A stretch of 11,000 nt of DNA from Glandiceps talaboti (lineage: Eukaryota; Hemichordata; Enteropneusta; Spengelidae). The DNA is taken from positions 14,633,867 through 14,644,866 of the forward strand of contig NC_135557.1 in NCBI RefSeq assembly GCF_964340395.1. Direction: 5' to 3'. Below are positions 1 through 10,631 of the stretch, piece by piece. The notes beneath the pieces were generated by a model. The model was not told the DNA's origin. It saw only the letters and a program-made list of their open reading frames with translations, and searched no databases. Made by a program: the position numbers and the translations under genes. Numbering within the stretch: position 1 is the stretch's first letter; every line of letters starts with the position of its first letter.

Positions 1-359
1 AGAATATAAACCAAACTAAAGTTGATGATAAGCCAAAGATCAGAACATCTTGTAACAGAAACCAAGAACAAAATATTTATGACACTTTACACAGACTAAG
101 TGTGAGTTTCAACTAGTTATCTATGGAACAGGTAAGCACTTCTTGATGCTCAAAGTTGGCGAGATATCAAATTTTGCAAAGTCGTGAGAGAAATATCGAG
201 ATTTGACGACTTTATCTGCTTTTGATCAAAACAACATGGCAGAATACAGTGTAGCACACACAATGTCGTCCGCGTATCATCTGGAAAGTGCGAACACATT
301 GATGAGAAATCCCTGTTGACCTCTACGTACATTGTGACAACCTGAACCAGACCCCCCAA

Positions 360-462
360 ATATAATAAAATAAAATAAAAAATAAAAATTTCCCTACCTA
401 CCCACCCTGTTTTTAAATTAGGAATTATCAGAACCACACAATTTTTTTTTCTTTGGCCTAAT
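360..462. repeat. Fragment of the AGGCC-type MITE-like family (opposite orientation)
   Basis: On the minus strand this reads TTAGGCCAAAG, A-run, ATTGTGTGGTTC, then CAGGGTGGGTAGGTAGGG and a run of TTTTA units, matching the left end of the element at 4930. The opposite terminal repeat is not found further left, so this is a truncated copy or one with an eroded far end. Confidence 0.55.
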
Positions 463-1100
463 CAGGGATTTGTTTATAGAGTTCAATACTTAGAAAGTTA
501 ATATCAGTCGCTTATGAAGTCAGTAAATAATAAAATAAGCAGGAAAAATGTTTAATATTAAAGTATGAACTTCCTCTGGATACAATTTTTTATTTGTAAT
601 TCAAAAGTCCCTGATCGCATGATCTTCTGATGACATAATTCAGTTGATTCAGAAAGCTTATTAACAAGTACACACTTCTTAATCCATGGTTATCAAATTG
701 AAATGAATCAAACGAGCTGGATAGATACCTCTTGATACTTCTAAGTTAGAACTAACCTGACATTATTTGAATGGTTGGAATGCAGGCTGTTAGAGACTTG
801 TTTATCTGATCAAGACTCTACATGGAACGATTAATCATGTCTGGTATTCCAGTTCAACAACTTACAGTCAATAATTTTTACTTTTTCCTGATTTACAGGT
901 GACACTTTAGACAGAAGTAGTTTATTATTATCAAAAGTATTTACTATACCATACTTTCCACTGCATGATGTACGGCAATAAAGATTATTATCTTATTATA
1001 TTATTAACGTTTATAATGTTTCAATAATTAGATTGGTTTGAAAATCATAAAAGTCTGTAGATTTAAAGAAGTGAAACATAATTATGGCACTCTGGAATGT

Positions 1101-1126
1101 AATCAATCAATCAATCAATCAATCAA
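1101..1126. repeat. AATC microsatellite
   Basis: Six and a half perfect copies of AATC run in tandem, a simple-sequence repeat within intron 2. Confidence 0.95.
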
Positions 1127-1853
1127 AAGAATTTGTATACTGTCAAAATCCAATACCACGTAAAGTTCTATGGCACTGAACAGAAACAATAGTACTGAGA
1201 TCTTTGTAAAAAGTTAGAAAGCTCTTGCAAACAGATGTACCTTTATACAATAAAAAAATAACCAAATAAGGGCAAAAAAACAAAAAAGGATTTTGCACTG
1301 AGATTTAAAGATTAACTTTAACTTCAAAATATTCTGCAGAATATGATTCGGGTTTGAAAATGCTTTATATTTAATTCGTAACTACTTGCAAGTGACGAAA
1401 CATGTCAGAGTAGAATTTAAGGTAATATGTAATGTTTATGGTAGGATTTGGCAACAATCCCTGAAATACAGATGCAGATAAAATCAATTATCTCACATAC
1501 ATTTGTACTTAACACCTCTATAATACCGGTCTTACCATTTCCTTTTCCATCATTACAAAAAAAAAAGAACTAAAAATCGAGATAATTCGTAGAAGCAAAA
1601 ATGAGGAATGGTGGCCCATCTATACAATAAATACACATTTGTATTCAAGTTAGGGAGTTACAGTTAGGTGAGGGATAGTGAGAGGGTTAGATGAGCTCCC
1701 TAGCTTAAACCTGATGGTCACCGTTTGTTCCTACATAGATATTTTTTATTCAGGATTATAGATGTTGAACACGAACGTCTGATGAGCGATCGATATAACA
1801 GTGTAATGCTCTAGATAACAAGCAAATTACAAATCATATTCTTAAGGATGTTG

Positions 1854-1867
1854 ATTGCCATGGCAAC
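1854..1867. promoter_or_regulatory. RFX X-box-like palindrome in intron 2
   Basis: ATTGCCATGGCAAC fits the X-box form RYYNYY-N(1-3)-RRNRRY recognised by RFX-family factors. Its core TTGCCATGGCAA (1855-1866) is a perfect 12-bp palindrome. It lies in the gene's second intron, away from any visible promoter. The motif is clear. Whether it is bound is unknown. Confidence 0.3.
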
Positions 1868-2400
1868 AGCCTCTGGTTTCTGATGGTATCAGTAAGTGAT
1901 GCGGCTGTGAAGGATGTAGGAACTAATAAGCTAAATAAGAGAGTTCTTAACCAGAATCAATTTATTCGTCTGTAGTTGATAGAAATTTTTCATGAAGATA
2001 TGAATGCTTTAATAATCTACTGAGTGTCTTTGTTAAATTTTCAACATAACATTACATGAGTCTGTATGTATATATTTCAGCAGATTTCCATCTTTTTCAT
2101 ATGGTTGAAACCAGAATGAACTTAAGTTATCTCTGCTTATGATTTACATATAGATTTACCAGGTAAGGGTTCTCAGAGGGAGGGACATGATTTTCACAAG
2201 TCTTGACTCTAGATCTTCGAAAATGAATTGTAAAATCCATTTAGAAGTAAACTTTGAAATATAAATGAACTGACACAACATACTATATGAGGCGCAACAA
2301 AAAAAACTTTACTTTATAAAAATCTTAAACCTCATTTTTGAACACTTGGGACTCAAATTGTTGAGTACTAAAGAACAAATGATGTAGATGTATGGTGTTA

Positions 2401-2810
<410 letters not shown>

Positions 2811-3021
2811 CTACCAAAAAAATAGAAAAGGTGGTATTATTATGCTTTTTTTTCAATACATTTTCATTTATTTCAACTGATTGATCTTTGGTTCAAATTG
2901 GCATCAATTTATCTATCTCTCTCTTTGACAGAAAGAGTTTTTAGAAAAATAATTTTCTAGGTTTATTGGGTGAAATTTTGGTACTAAGTATATCATCTTG
3001 GGAAACTATTATATTATTATT

Positions 3022-3177
3022 AAACTTTATTTCAGGAAAGAAAGAATGCAACAATGCTCAAAACTTTATTTCAGGAAAGAAAGAACGCAACAATGCTTAA
3101 AACTTTATTTCAGGAAAGAAAGAACGCAATAATGCTCAAAACTTTATTTCAGGAAAGAAAGAACGCAATAATGCTCA
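3022..3177. repeat. Minisatellite, four copies of a 39-bp unit
   Basis: Copies are at 3022-3060, 3061-3099, 3100-3138 and 3139-3177, each beginning AAACTTTATTTCAGG and ending ATGCTCA or ATGCTTA. They differ at only a few bases, so the array is young. It sits in intron 1, about 210 bp upstream of exon 2 in the gene direction. On the gene-sense strand each unit contains AATAAA followed by a T-rich stretch, like a poly(A) signal with a downstream element. The unit is not coding on either strand. Confidence 0.95.
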
Positions 3178-3408
3178 AAACATCCTATAGCTAAATCAGA
3201 CATAAAAAAGATATAAAATACCCACAAATACAGCATTATAAAACAGCTAGAACTTTAAAAGGACACTAAAAACTACAGACGAGCCAGTACAAGTTATTTC
3301 AAATCGCTATTCAATTTAAAAATCCTCGAGCAGAGGATTACGTTGAAATTAAGCACTGCTAAAATGAGAGCATTACAACTATTTCTTATACTTTCAATAA
3401 AATTATAC

Positions 3409-3462
3409 ATTTAGAGAGCTTTACCTCTCTAAATATGGCGTACTTTCTATGGCGCACTTTCT
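3409..3462. repeat. Perfect 10-bp hairpin followed by a 14-bp direct repeat
   Basis: ATTTAGAGAG (3409-3418) and CTCTCTAAAT (3425-3434) form a perfect stem with a 6-base loop. Directly after, ATGGCGTACTTTCT (3435-3448) is repeated as ATGGCGCACTTTCT (3449-3462). No function is assigned; it sits within intron 1. Confidence 0.5.
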
Positions 3463-4223
3463 TTGAATTTGGTTCAAACAGAATCAATGTAGGTATCTCA
3501 ATTTGATAGACACAATTTTAATAATTGTAATAATTTTGAATCAATTCATGGAGATTTCTTGGCCAAATTTGTATAACAACTCAGTAAATCTTGTAAAACA
3601 GATTACCTCTTTTTATAATTATAATGATAAAAAAAATGTTTCTGTTTAATGCACTCGAAAGTACCAGGTGCTCACAAGTATTAGCCCTGGCACAGATCTA
3701 TAGTGGCACAACAGCCCTTTATACTTCCTCAACTCCCTGGGCAGCACACACATTTAAATAGTTCAAATCAGAAGCAACTTTCATCCTTATTTGACAGAAA
3801 CAGTGATTTTGAAATTTGAATATTATACTGTTTTTTTTTTCACCAGCCATATTGTGATATTATACAGTGCAGGGAAACTGAATGTGTTTTTTAACAGATT
3901 CACTTTTGTTGTATGGATTAGTACAGTAGTTTTATACATGTCTGTCAAACCAATCAACAATCATGACTGTGCAATAGTGTAATTTGTTTGCAGCATAGCA
4001 TATGGATTAACCTTTGACCCCTACAAGTCTTCACCGTGATTGGCTGTTAAATAAGTCTTTGTTGTGAATAAATTTCCTTCACAAGGCACTTTCACAAAGT
4101 CCTCTATTCTTTCAGCAATGCACTACAAGGTTGTTGACATTTGAATTTAACTCTAGGATAACCAGATAATTAGTGTTTATCAATAGGCACTGTTGTTCTT
4201 ATGCAAATTACAAGCCAATTCTC

Positions 4224-4798
4224 GATGAAAAATATTCCCTGATTTTGGATCATGCACTGAAAAGGACGATTTTAAATTAGGAATGAAATTTAGGTATGAA
4301 AACAGTTGCCAGATAAAGCTACTGAAAATGTTGGTCTGAAACAAATGTATAATCCTATGTAATCTATATGACTCCACTGATAAGATAACACTAAGTGAGA
4401 GAGCCTGGTATTGATACATGGGTCTTTAATTATTAATAATTTGTTATCAATGGAGAATATTTCCTGACCTTGGATGTTATTAGTGTGAAAGAATACTTTA
4501 TCTAGTAAAAATATGTAAAATTAATCAGCATAATTCGAAATTAAAGAGAGGAAATTTTTGAAGCCATATAAAGTGCAGAACACACACTCTTGACCAGATG
4601 TTAACCTGACCCATCTTAATACATTAAAGGTACAGTTCAAATTAGGGATTGAAATTTTGGTGTGAAAAACAGTCGTCTGGCAGTGCAATTGAAAAAGTTA
4701 GCGTAGAACAAACGAATGCTTCCATGTAATTCTGATGGCTTCACTGATAACACTCATCCAAGAGCCTGGGATTGAAACCCTGGCCTTTAACCCTGTGT
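4224..4798. repeat. Diverged direct duplication, two related blocks
   Basis: Block A (4224-4433) and block B (4449-4798) share the same phrases in order: AATATTCCCTGATTTTGGAT/AATATTTCCTGACCTTGGAT; AAATTAGG(A/G)ATGAAATTT; ATGAAAACAGT; CCATGTAATTCT/CCTATGTAATCT; CACTGATAA; GAGAGCCTGG; GATTGA; GGCCTTTAA/GGTCTTTAA. Block B carries about 130 extra bases near 4490-4620. Identity of the shared part is perhaps 70 percent by eye. This is either a local duplication or two copies of a dispersed repeat. Confidence 0.6.
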
Positions 4799-4929
4799 AC
4801 AATCTTCTCTTATTAATTTGCCGGATTTTGAAGACAGGTCAGTAAGCCTAAATGAGCAAGTGTTCTGTAGTCTAACCAATAAAGATTAAAACAAACTGTA
4901 CATAAAGAGTGTTTTTAGGTGGCATTTGT

Positions 4930-5274
4930 AAGGCCTCAAAAAATTGTGTGGTTGCAATCACGTTCAAGTTTAGAATAGGTGGGGTAGGTAGAGATATTTA
5001 ATTTAATTCTTTTTAATTTTTTTTTCATGTGTGAGTGTCTAGTTCAGGGAGTTATGTTTTCCATATGGTCTCTCTGTTATTGGTTTATTTCCATCAGATG
5101 TACAACCATTACAGATTGAAAGAAGTTTTATATTATCTTTTTAAGTTGGTCAGTTTCCGCATCCAAGACTTTGTGCGATTTTTTTCTTTTCTTGAATACA
5201 TAAAAAAAGTTTAGGGTCGGCAATGAAAAACTAGGTGGGGTTGGATAAATCGAACCAATTTTTTTAGGCCTAAT
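4930..5274. mobile_element. MITE-like element with AGGCC-type terminal inverted repeats
   Basis: The left end reads AAGGCCTCAAAAAATTGTGTGGTT (in part, 4930-4953). The right end, read on the other strand, is TTAGGCCTAAAAAAATTGGTT (from 5273), an imperfect terminal inverted repeat of about 20 bp. Just inside each end are AATAGGTGGGGTAGG and CTAGGTGGGGTTGG in the same orientation. The inside is AT-rich and has no open frame, so the element is non-autonomous. Related pieces occur at 360-462, 5610-5690 and 9635-9964, so it is a family dispersed in this genome. Target-site duplication is unclear; TAA or TA at the edges is possible. Confidence 0.6.
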
Positions 5275-5381
5275 GCATTGATCAATTCAATATATAACAC
5301 AATGTATGGCATTGGTGGGATTTAGAGCAAATGACTGCAAATATGTATCTAAATGTTGTTTGTAATACCACCTAGATGGGT

Positions 5382-5557
5382 GATACAACAAAGTCTACCT
5401 GCAGACTTCAGAATGGCTATCACTAACCATTCCGCTATCCTAACTGACATTTTGAATTGTTGAATTTTTTTGACATTTTTCAAAATGTCAGTTAGGATTG
5501 CGGAATAGTGTAGCAATAGCCATTCCCAATTCTACAGGTAGGCTAGATACAACAAAG
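5382..5557. mobile_element. Foldback (long inverted repeat) element flanked by 12-bp direct repeats
   Basis: Arms of about 65 bases (left 5394-5455, right 5480-5545) are inverted copies of each other. The perfect inner 17 bp is CCTAACTGACATTTTGA (5439-5455) against 5480-5496. Matching CCTAC(A/C)TG.. ends lie outside, and the GAATGGCTAT and ATTCCGC blocks are kept. The loop is about 24 bases and T-rich. Immediately outside the arms, GATACAACAAAG occurs as a direct repeat at 5382-5393 and 5546-5557, which looks like a 12-bp target-site duplication. There is no coding capacity. A transcript through it, as part of intron 1, would form a long hairpin. Confidence 0.7.
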
Positions 5558-5609
5558 CAAACAAACAAAATCAACAAATTCTCTCTGTCTACATTCAGAC
5601 CACTTTTAA

Positions 5610-5690
5610 AGGTCTGCAGAGCTCTACATTGACGACCCCCCCCCCTCCATAAAATAAAATAAATGTCACCATATTTTAGTACCTATCTCT
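5610..5690. repeat. Short decayed fragment of the same repeat family, with a C10 run
   Basis: GCTCTACATTGACGA, a run of ten C (5636-5645), and ATAAAATAAAATAAATG match, in order, CCTCTACGTACATTGTGACA, CCCCCC and AATAAAATAAAATAAA at about 316-382 in the copy near the left edge. Homology is moderate and there are no ends. Confidence 0.4.
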
Positions 5691-6044
5691 TCGTTGATGA
5701 AAGACATTTTTTTTCAAGGAAAATCAACATATTGTAGTAACTGCCTAATGAAGGGTATTAGTTTTTCAAATCTTTCATATGAACAAAAACGTCTGTGACA
5801 GTAAAAGATATGTTCGGAAATTGCAACAACAAATGACACTTACTAATTTTAGTGAGAATTATTATGTTGAAACTCAAGCGACGACTTTGCATTTTTGTAC
5901 CATACTGAACGACACGGCCTTGAGACATGAACTCATGAATAAATAGCCCTTTGTTATATATCTCTGGGAGCCCTTATTCTTATGCACATCTCGTGTTCTA
6001 GATGTTAGTCACAACATATAATCTTTCTCTTTTCAGAAATCGCG

Positions 6045-6223
6045 TTTTCCCGCCAAATCGATGAGTGTAGGTTATTACATTTTTTCCTCAAATTCTCGCA
6101 ATCGTTGCATTTATTTGAGTTTATTTTGGACCAAAACGATATAAATTGAGTATCTGTAGACAGTTCAAACAAAATAAAAGCGGGAACATTCTTTTTGTTT
6201 GTCCGCGGAAAAAAGTGACGTGG
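6045..6223. promoter_or_regulatory. E2F-like and CRE-like motif cluster inside intron 1
   Basis: TTTTCCCGCCAAA (6045-6057) is a strong E2F/DP-type motif. AGCGGGAA (6179-6186) is the same core on the opposite strand, and TGACGTGG (6216-6223) is a CRE variant next to a CpG-rich GTCCGCGG stretch. The patch is GC-richer than its surroundings. It could be an intronic enhancer or an alternative promoter. Only motif content supports this. Confidence 0.25.
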
Positions 6224-7543
6224 GCCGTATCTAGTGAGCGCGATATCTTTTGTTTGTCGCTAAACTAGTTATAGAGATCAGATATAAACATGTTTTACCA
6301 CGCATTAGAAAAAAAATTATCACGTGCCTTCATCTCATTAAAAGGTAAAATATTAGATAAACATATACACAAAATTGATAAATAGTTTCATATTGCTGTC
6401 TAATTCGATAGTTGAACGGACAATTGTAAATCGGACCACAAAAATACACTTATTTTCAGTCGTACGGTATGCGTGAATTGAACAAACACTCGTGTGTATT
6501 TGTGTTTGTTGTAATTGCGCATGAAGTCGGTCGAATTCCTCATCAGAGATGTTTTTGATTTTGTTTCAATCGATCGTCGCCGCATTTCTGGCTAGTGGCC
6601 AAGGGAATGTGTCGGGGTCCGTTGTTATCAAGGGTTGTCGTAAGCACACCAAATCACATACCCCATTTTTTTAATCTCGCATGTTTACCCCTTTTTTATT
6701 TTTTTTGTTTTGTTTGGTAAGCTGCAGACAACACGTGGTGTTTTCATTTTTTATGAATGTATGACAAAAGTGAATATCTCTGCGGGAGGGCATATGTTGG
6801 TGATAACAAGTCCCTTGGTAAAAACCTACAAAAGATGTGTGACGTAATCAAAGAAAGTGGTCATGATCGTAAGGTAGCCTTGACGTTAAGGGAAGGTAAA
6901 ATGCGCTTCACTTGTATGGTCTCTAGACTTTGTCAAAGTTTCACACATAGTGATTCTTGTGCATGTACAGACAGGGTGCTAACGAGTAGTTTTGTTTTAG
7001 CTTCCTGCTTTTCACAGCCCCCCTTTTCGTACTACCGGTTTCATTTAAGCGTTATTTAATTGCTTCATTGACGACTATCATTGTATCAATGAACCGTATA
7101 AGCTTACGCATAACATTCCGGCATTTGTTCGAATTTAACAGTTAATTTTGGAAGAAGTGGGTGTGCTGTGAAAAACAAAATGGAAACAAAGCGCCGACTC
7201 TTCGGATGTTGCAGAGTCGGAGGATAGCAATAGTAAACCGTACAATCATACAACAAACCTGCGTGCATGCATATCATGGAATTGAATGAGTCACGGGTAT
7301 GGGTATGAATTGTGTCTGACAACGTTCCGAACACTGGGCGAATCGGTAGACAATATCGAAACAAAGAACATCGTCAGCGTCGGGCCCATGCTGAATCAAC
7401 CTGTACGGTCTTTGTGTGAATGTGCTTTCGTCGAACGTCTCAAATATGGTCCGTACATTCAAACATCCCTGAATGAACGGTGACCAGCCGTAATAATAAA
7501 AATCTTCATTATTAAAATTGTATGATAAATATACGACACATTA

Positions 7544-7894
<351 letters not shown>

Positions 7895-7902
7895 CTATAT
7901 AG
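7895..7902 (-). promoter_or_regulatory. Possible TATA box
   Basis: On the gene-sense strand the sequence reads CCTATATAGCC. If used, transcription would begin around 7865-7875, leaving a 5' UTR of about 50 nt before the ATG at 7819. The competing model is a 3' splice site at 7827 (TCTATTTCAG just before the start codon), with the true first exon further upstream. The sequence alone does not decide between them. Confidence 0.3.
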
Positions 7903-8141
7903 GTCCGTTCATTTTCCCTTCTTACGGTCACAGAAATCGCGAGGATGTATCCATTTCCCTTTTAGTGTATACGTTGGCATGTATGTCCGCTGTGTGCCTC
8001 GAATTGGCGAGCCGGCCAGTTCGAGCAGTCTAGTTGTGTATGGATTGAATGGGCTTCGATCTGTGTCAACGCGGACCTCTACAATCGTGTCGCTTGCACA
8101 CCAGTTATTTCGTGTCACCTCTTCAGTGAGCTGGGAGGCAC

Positions 8142-8160
8142 ACGTCAAACGTTGACGTCA
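8142..8160. promoter_or_regulatory. CRE palindrome with adjacent inverted half-site
   Basis: TGACGTCA, the full CREB/ATF palindrome, is at 8153-8160. Just before it lies CGTCA at 8143-8147, so ACGTCAA (8142-8148) and TTGACGT (8152-8158) form a perfect 7-bp inverted repeat around three bases. It lies about 335 bp upstream of the SIK start codon, in the range expected for a functional CRE. Motif identity is certain. Binding and function are inferred. Confidence 0.6.
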
Positions 8161-8470
8161 TCGTTCCCATTATCTACGTCGAAGGCGTGGCTCTCCGAAC
8201 AGTCAGTCGTCTCAGACAATTCCATTTTCTATAGGGGTGGCAGGATTACGTTTTCCTGTTTATGTAATCTGTTATGGTGCTAAAATATCGATGTGCATAA
8301 GTAGTGATTCAAGTCGTTGACAAAATCGTGAGAAAATATCGATTAGTGAGGTAGGATAAGCTTAAACGACGCTGTTCCTTTACCACACACGCGTCAGACA
8401 CCCCTACGTCGTGGAAAGCGATGACGCACTCGGTGCGTCCGGGAGTGCATAGTTACAGCACAGTTCATAA

Positions 8471-8487
8471 TGACGTAAGTAACGTCA
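8471..8487. promoter_or_regulatory. Inverted pair of CRE half-sites (TGACGT / ACGTCA)
   Basis: TGACGT at 8471-8476 and ACGTCA at 8482-8487 face each other across a 5-base spacer. About 40 bases away is another CpG-dense quasi-palindrome, GACGCAC-TCG-GTGCGTC (8423-8439), which also contains a TGACG half-site. Together they make a compact CREB/ATF-like site group about 600-670 bp upstream of the SIK start. Confidence 0.45.
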
Positions 8488-9375
8488 CGTTGAGCCCTGC
8501 TGAAAGATTTTGATGTGTCAATCACCGAAAGGCAACAAATGCGCCTTTTGGAAGGACGTTGCTAACAAGACAAGTCCCATAAAAACAACCCTTTGTTAGT
8601 TTTCAGAAAAAAAATAATGATAAACGATAAGAACTCAAAACACCATGTGAGGAATGTACATTTGACGCCGGGATTTGACGTGTTCCGGTTTGTACCCATA
8701 GTAACGCCAACGTGAGAAAGTCGGTCGGCAACTCAGTGCGCTGTACTTCAAATATAATGCGCATTCACAGTATCGTATAGTCACGAAGCATACAATATGC
8801 TGATGTGTCATAGAACTTAGAAGCAAAGTGTATGCCATATATGTAGCCAATATGATGATTTAGTCCTTAATTGCAGAATTTTCGTGAAAAATAATTTGTG
8901 CACCTGTTGTGATTTTTGCAACATGGTCTTGTGTGGATGTCGTTCCGAGAAGTGCAACCACGAGCCACGGATGGTCCTGCTTGCAGTCGGGGTAAGGCTG
9001 GAGTCGCCTTGACATTGCCGGAGGAGGGAATGAATGGACCATTTAAGAATGTATTCATGATTGGCTACCCGCGTCAACAAACAGGACTAAGTCTATCTTA
9101 GTTTAGTCGCGGATTGAAACTGTAACCACGTGAAATAAAAGCACAGATTCAACCCGCAGATCAACGAGGTTCTATATCGACACACACACACAAAAATCTC
9201 AAATCAATATTTACCCACGAAGTACTAGTATCATATCCATGAAAGCCTGAAAATGAACACGCCCGTGGTTACGCAAATATTATCACCTTTTCTGAGTTCA
9301 GTTACCTCAAATTCTTTAACAACCGTTGATTTTGTGTAAATCTCTTAATAAATCTGCCTGGTAGGTAAACAGTTC

Positions 9376-9383
9376 TGACGTCA
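9376..9383. promoter_or_regulatory. Distal full CRE palindrome
   Basis: A perfect TGACGTCA lies about 1.56 kb upstream of the SIK start codon, in otherwise AT-rich sequence. It shares the TGACGTCATCG extension with the proximal CRE at 8153. Motif seen; role inferred. Confidence 0.35.
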
Positions 9384-9634
9384 TCGCATTAATTAGTAGT
9401 TCTCACCTACTCATTGTTTGCATGGTAAATATATCAATGAAAATGTATATTCTATTCTCGGAATCATATGGAATTTGTCAGGATGTGCTCGATGCATGCT
9501 GGTGACCTTATTACCAATAGATAGTTCTGCTGACCTCCGGGAGCTGACCCTCACAGCGACCTCAGCGGCAGTGAAGAGTTAGTTCGCAGCATAAACCACA
9601 ATATATGCCCAGCCAGGAACACAATTAGAAAAAA

Positions 9635-9964
9635 CCCCTAAATAATTGTGTATTTCCGATAACATGGTGTCAGAAAATAGGGTAGGTAGGTCGCGAGTTT
9701 GTTTTGTTTTATTCTATCCTTTTAATTGTTTTATTTTTGAAAAATATTGCTTCGAATCAAAAACAAGCAAAATGTCGGCCAGAATACCTCTTCTGTGATA
9801 GTTTGAAGAAATATGTACAGACAACACTTGGAAAAGAAAACAAACATACATGAAGGTGAAGAAGGAAAAGTATTTCTTATCTTTTTGTTTTAAATGTTAA
9901 CAAAATGTTTAGGTTGGCGGCTTAAACTCGGGTCGGTTGGGTTATCATTTTTTATTTGGCCTTA
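9635..9964. mobile_element. Second, more diverged copy of the AGGCC-type MITE-like family
   Basis: The left part contains CCCCTAAATAATTGTGTATTTCCGATAAC then GGGTAGGTAGGTCG. The right part contains TTTAGGTTGGCGG, CGGGTCGGTTGGGTTATC and TTATTTGGCCTTA. This order, the length of about 330 bp and the inverted AAATTG/GGCC ends match the copy at 4930-5274. It carries no coding frame and lies upstream of the SIK promoter. Confidence 0.5.
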
Positions 9965-10442
9965 CTAGTACGTATGCAGTCACCCTTTTCATAGAGAAAA
10001 AAACTTACACCAAAGAAATATAATTGCTTAGGAAAATGAACTTGAACAAAGGTGACTTGGTTTATATTCTCTAACTAAAGTACAGCGCGGGTAACAGAGA
10101 TTTCATTCTACTAAATATAGACACAAACTAAACTCATTGTAACAGTTGTGACAGGGTGATAAGTTATTGAATGGACATTGGTTTGATTGTACTTACAGTA
10201 AGGTGGAGTTTCTGATGACTTCCATATAATCTTATAGTGTATATTTTTGGGGGACTTCAAGTTTTTACCTTCTCTTGATTACAGGGTGGTTGTATCCACA
10301 CAACCAAGGCACCGCTATCACACTGAACAACTATAGTTTTTTGGTTGTGTCTAACTCAGTAACCTGAAAGTTCGGTTTCCACAGTTGTATGTGATTCTGT
10401 GAGGTCAGGCGTGAAGCGAATCATTTTGACCGTGATGGATGC

Positions 10443-10450
10443 TGACGTCA
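10443..10450. promoter_or_regulatory. Distal full CRE palindrome
   Basis: A perfect TGACGTCA lies about 2.6 kb upstream of the SIK start codon, inside a moderately GC-rich patch (10360-10560). It is the third perfect CRE palindrome in the upstream region. It may belong to SIK or to an unseen neighbouring gene on the right. Confidence 0.3.
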
Positions 10451-10631
10451 ATCCGGAACCAAATCCTCGATGTGTGGCCTTGTCGTAGGTGTATGGCTTG
10501 AGAACAATGTCATGTTTAATTCGGTTATGAAAGCAATTAAAATGACGCAGGTTGAGTTTATAAGCCATTTGACCCGGGTGAAAAAAAACCCTCAGATCAC
10601 CATTGTTAATGTTGGTGCTAGCTCTGGAAAT

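Noticed and set aside
150-437. Minus-strand open frame of 95 codons near the left edge
   Set aside because: It starts at GTG within a MITE-like terminal repeat, runs through AT-rich low-complexity sequence, and is not kinase-like.
3022-3177. CRISPR-like array
   Set aside because: The 39-bp units are directly contiguous with no spacers and the context is an animal intron, so this is a minisatellite.
4760-4798. tRNA gene or clear SINE head from a B-box-like phrase
   Set aside because: No A-box at the right distance and no cloverleaf could be found.
6757-7059. Plus-strand open frame of 100 codons starting at ATG
   Set aside because: It lies antisense inside SIK intron 1, has no recognisable domain, has a low-information composition at its end, and lacks splice or promoter support.
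7104-7483. Overlapping open frames on both strands next to exon 1
   Set aside because: Several frames are open at once in a GC-richer stretch with no recognisable protein in any. They are best read as chance frames within intron 1.
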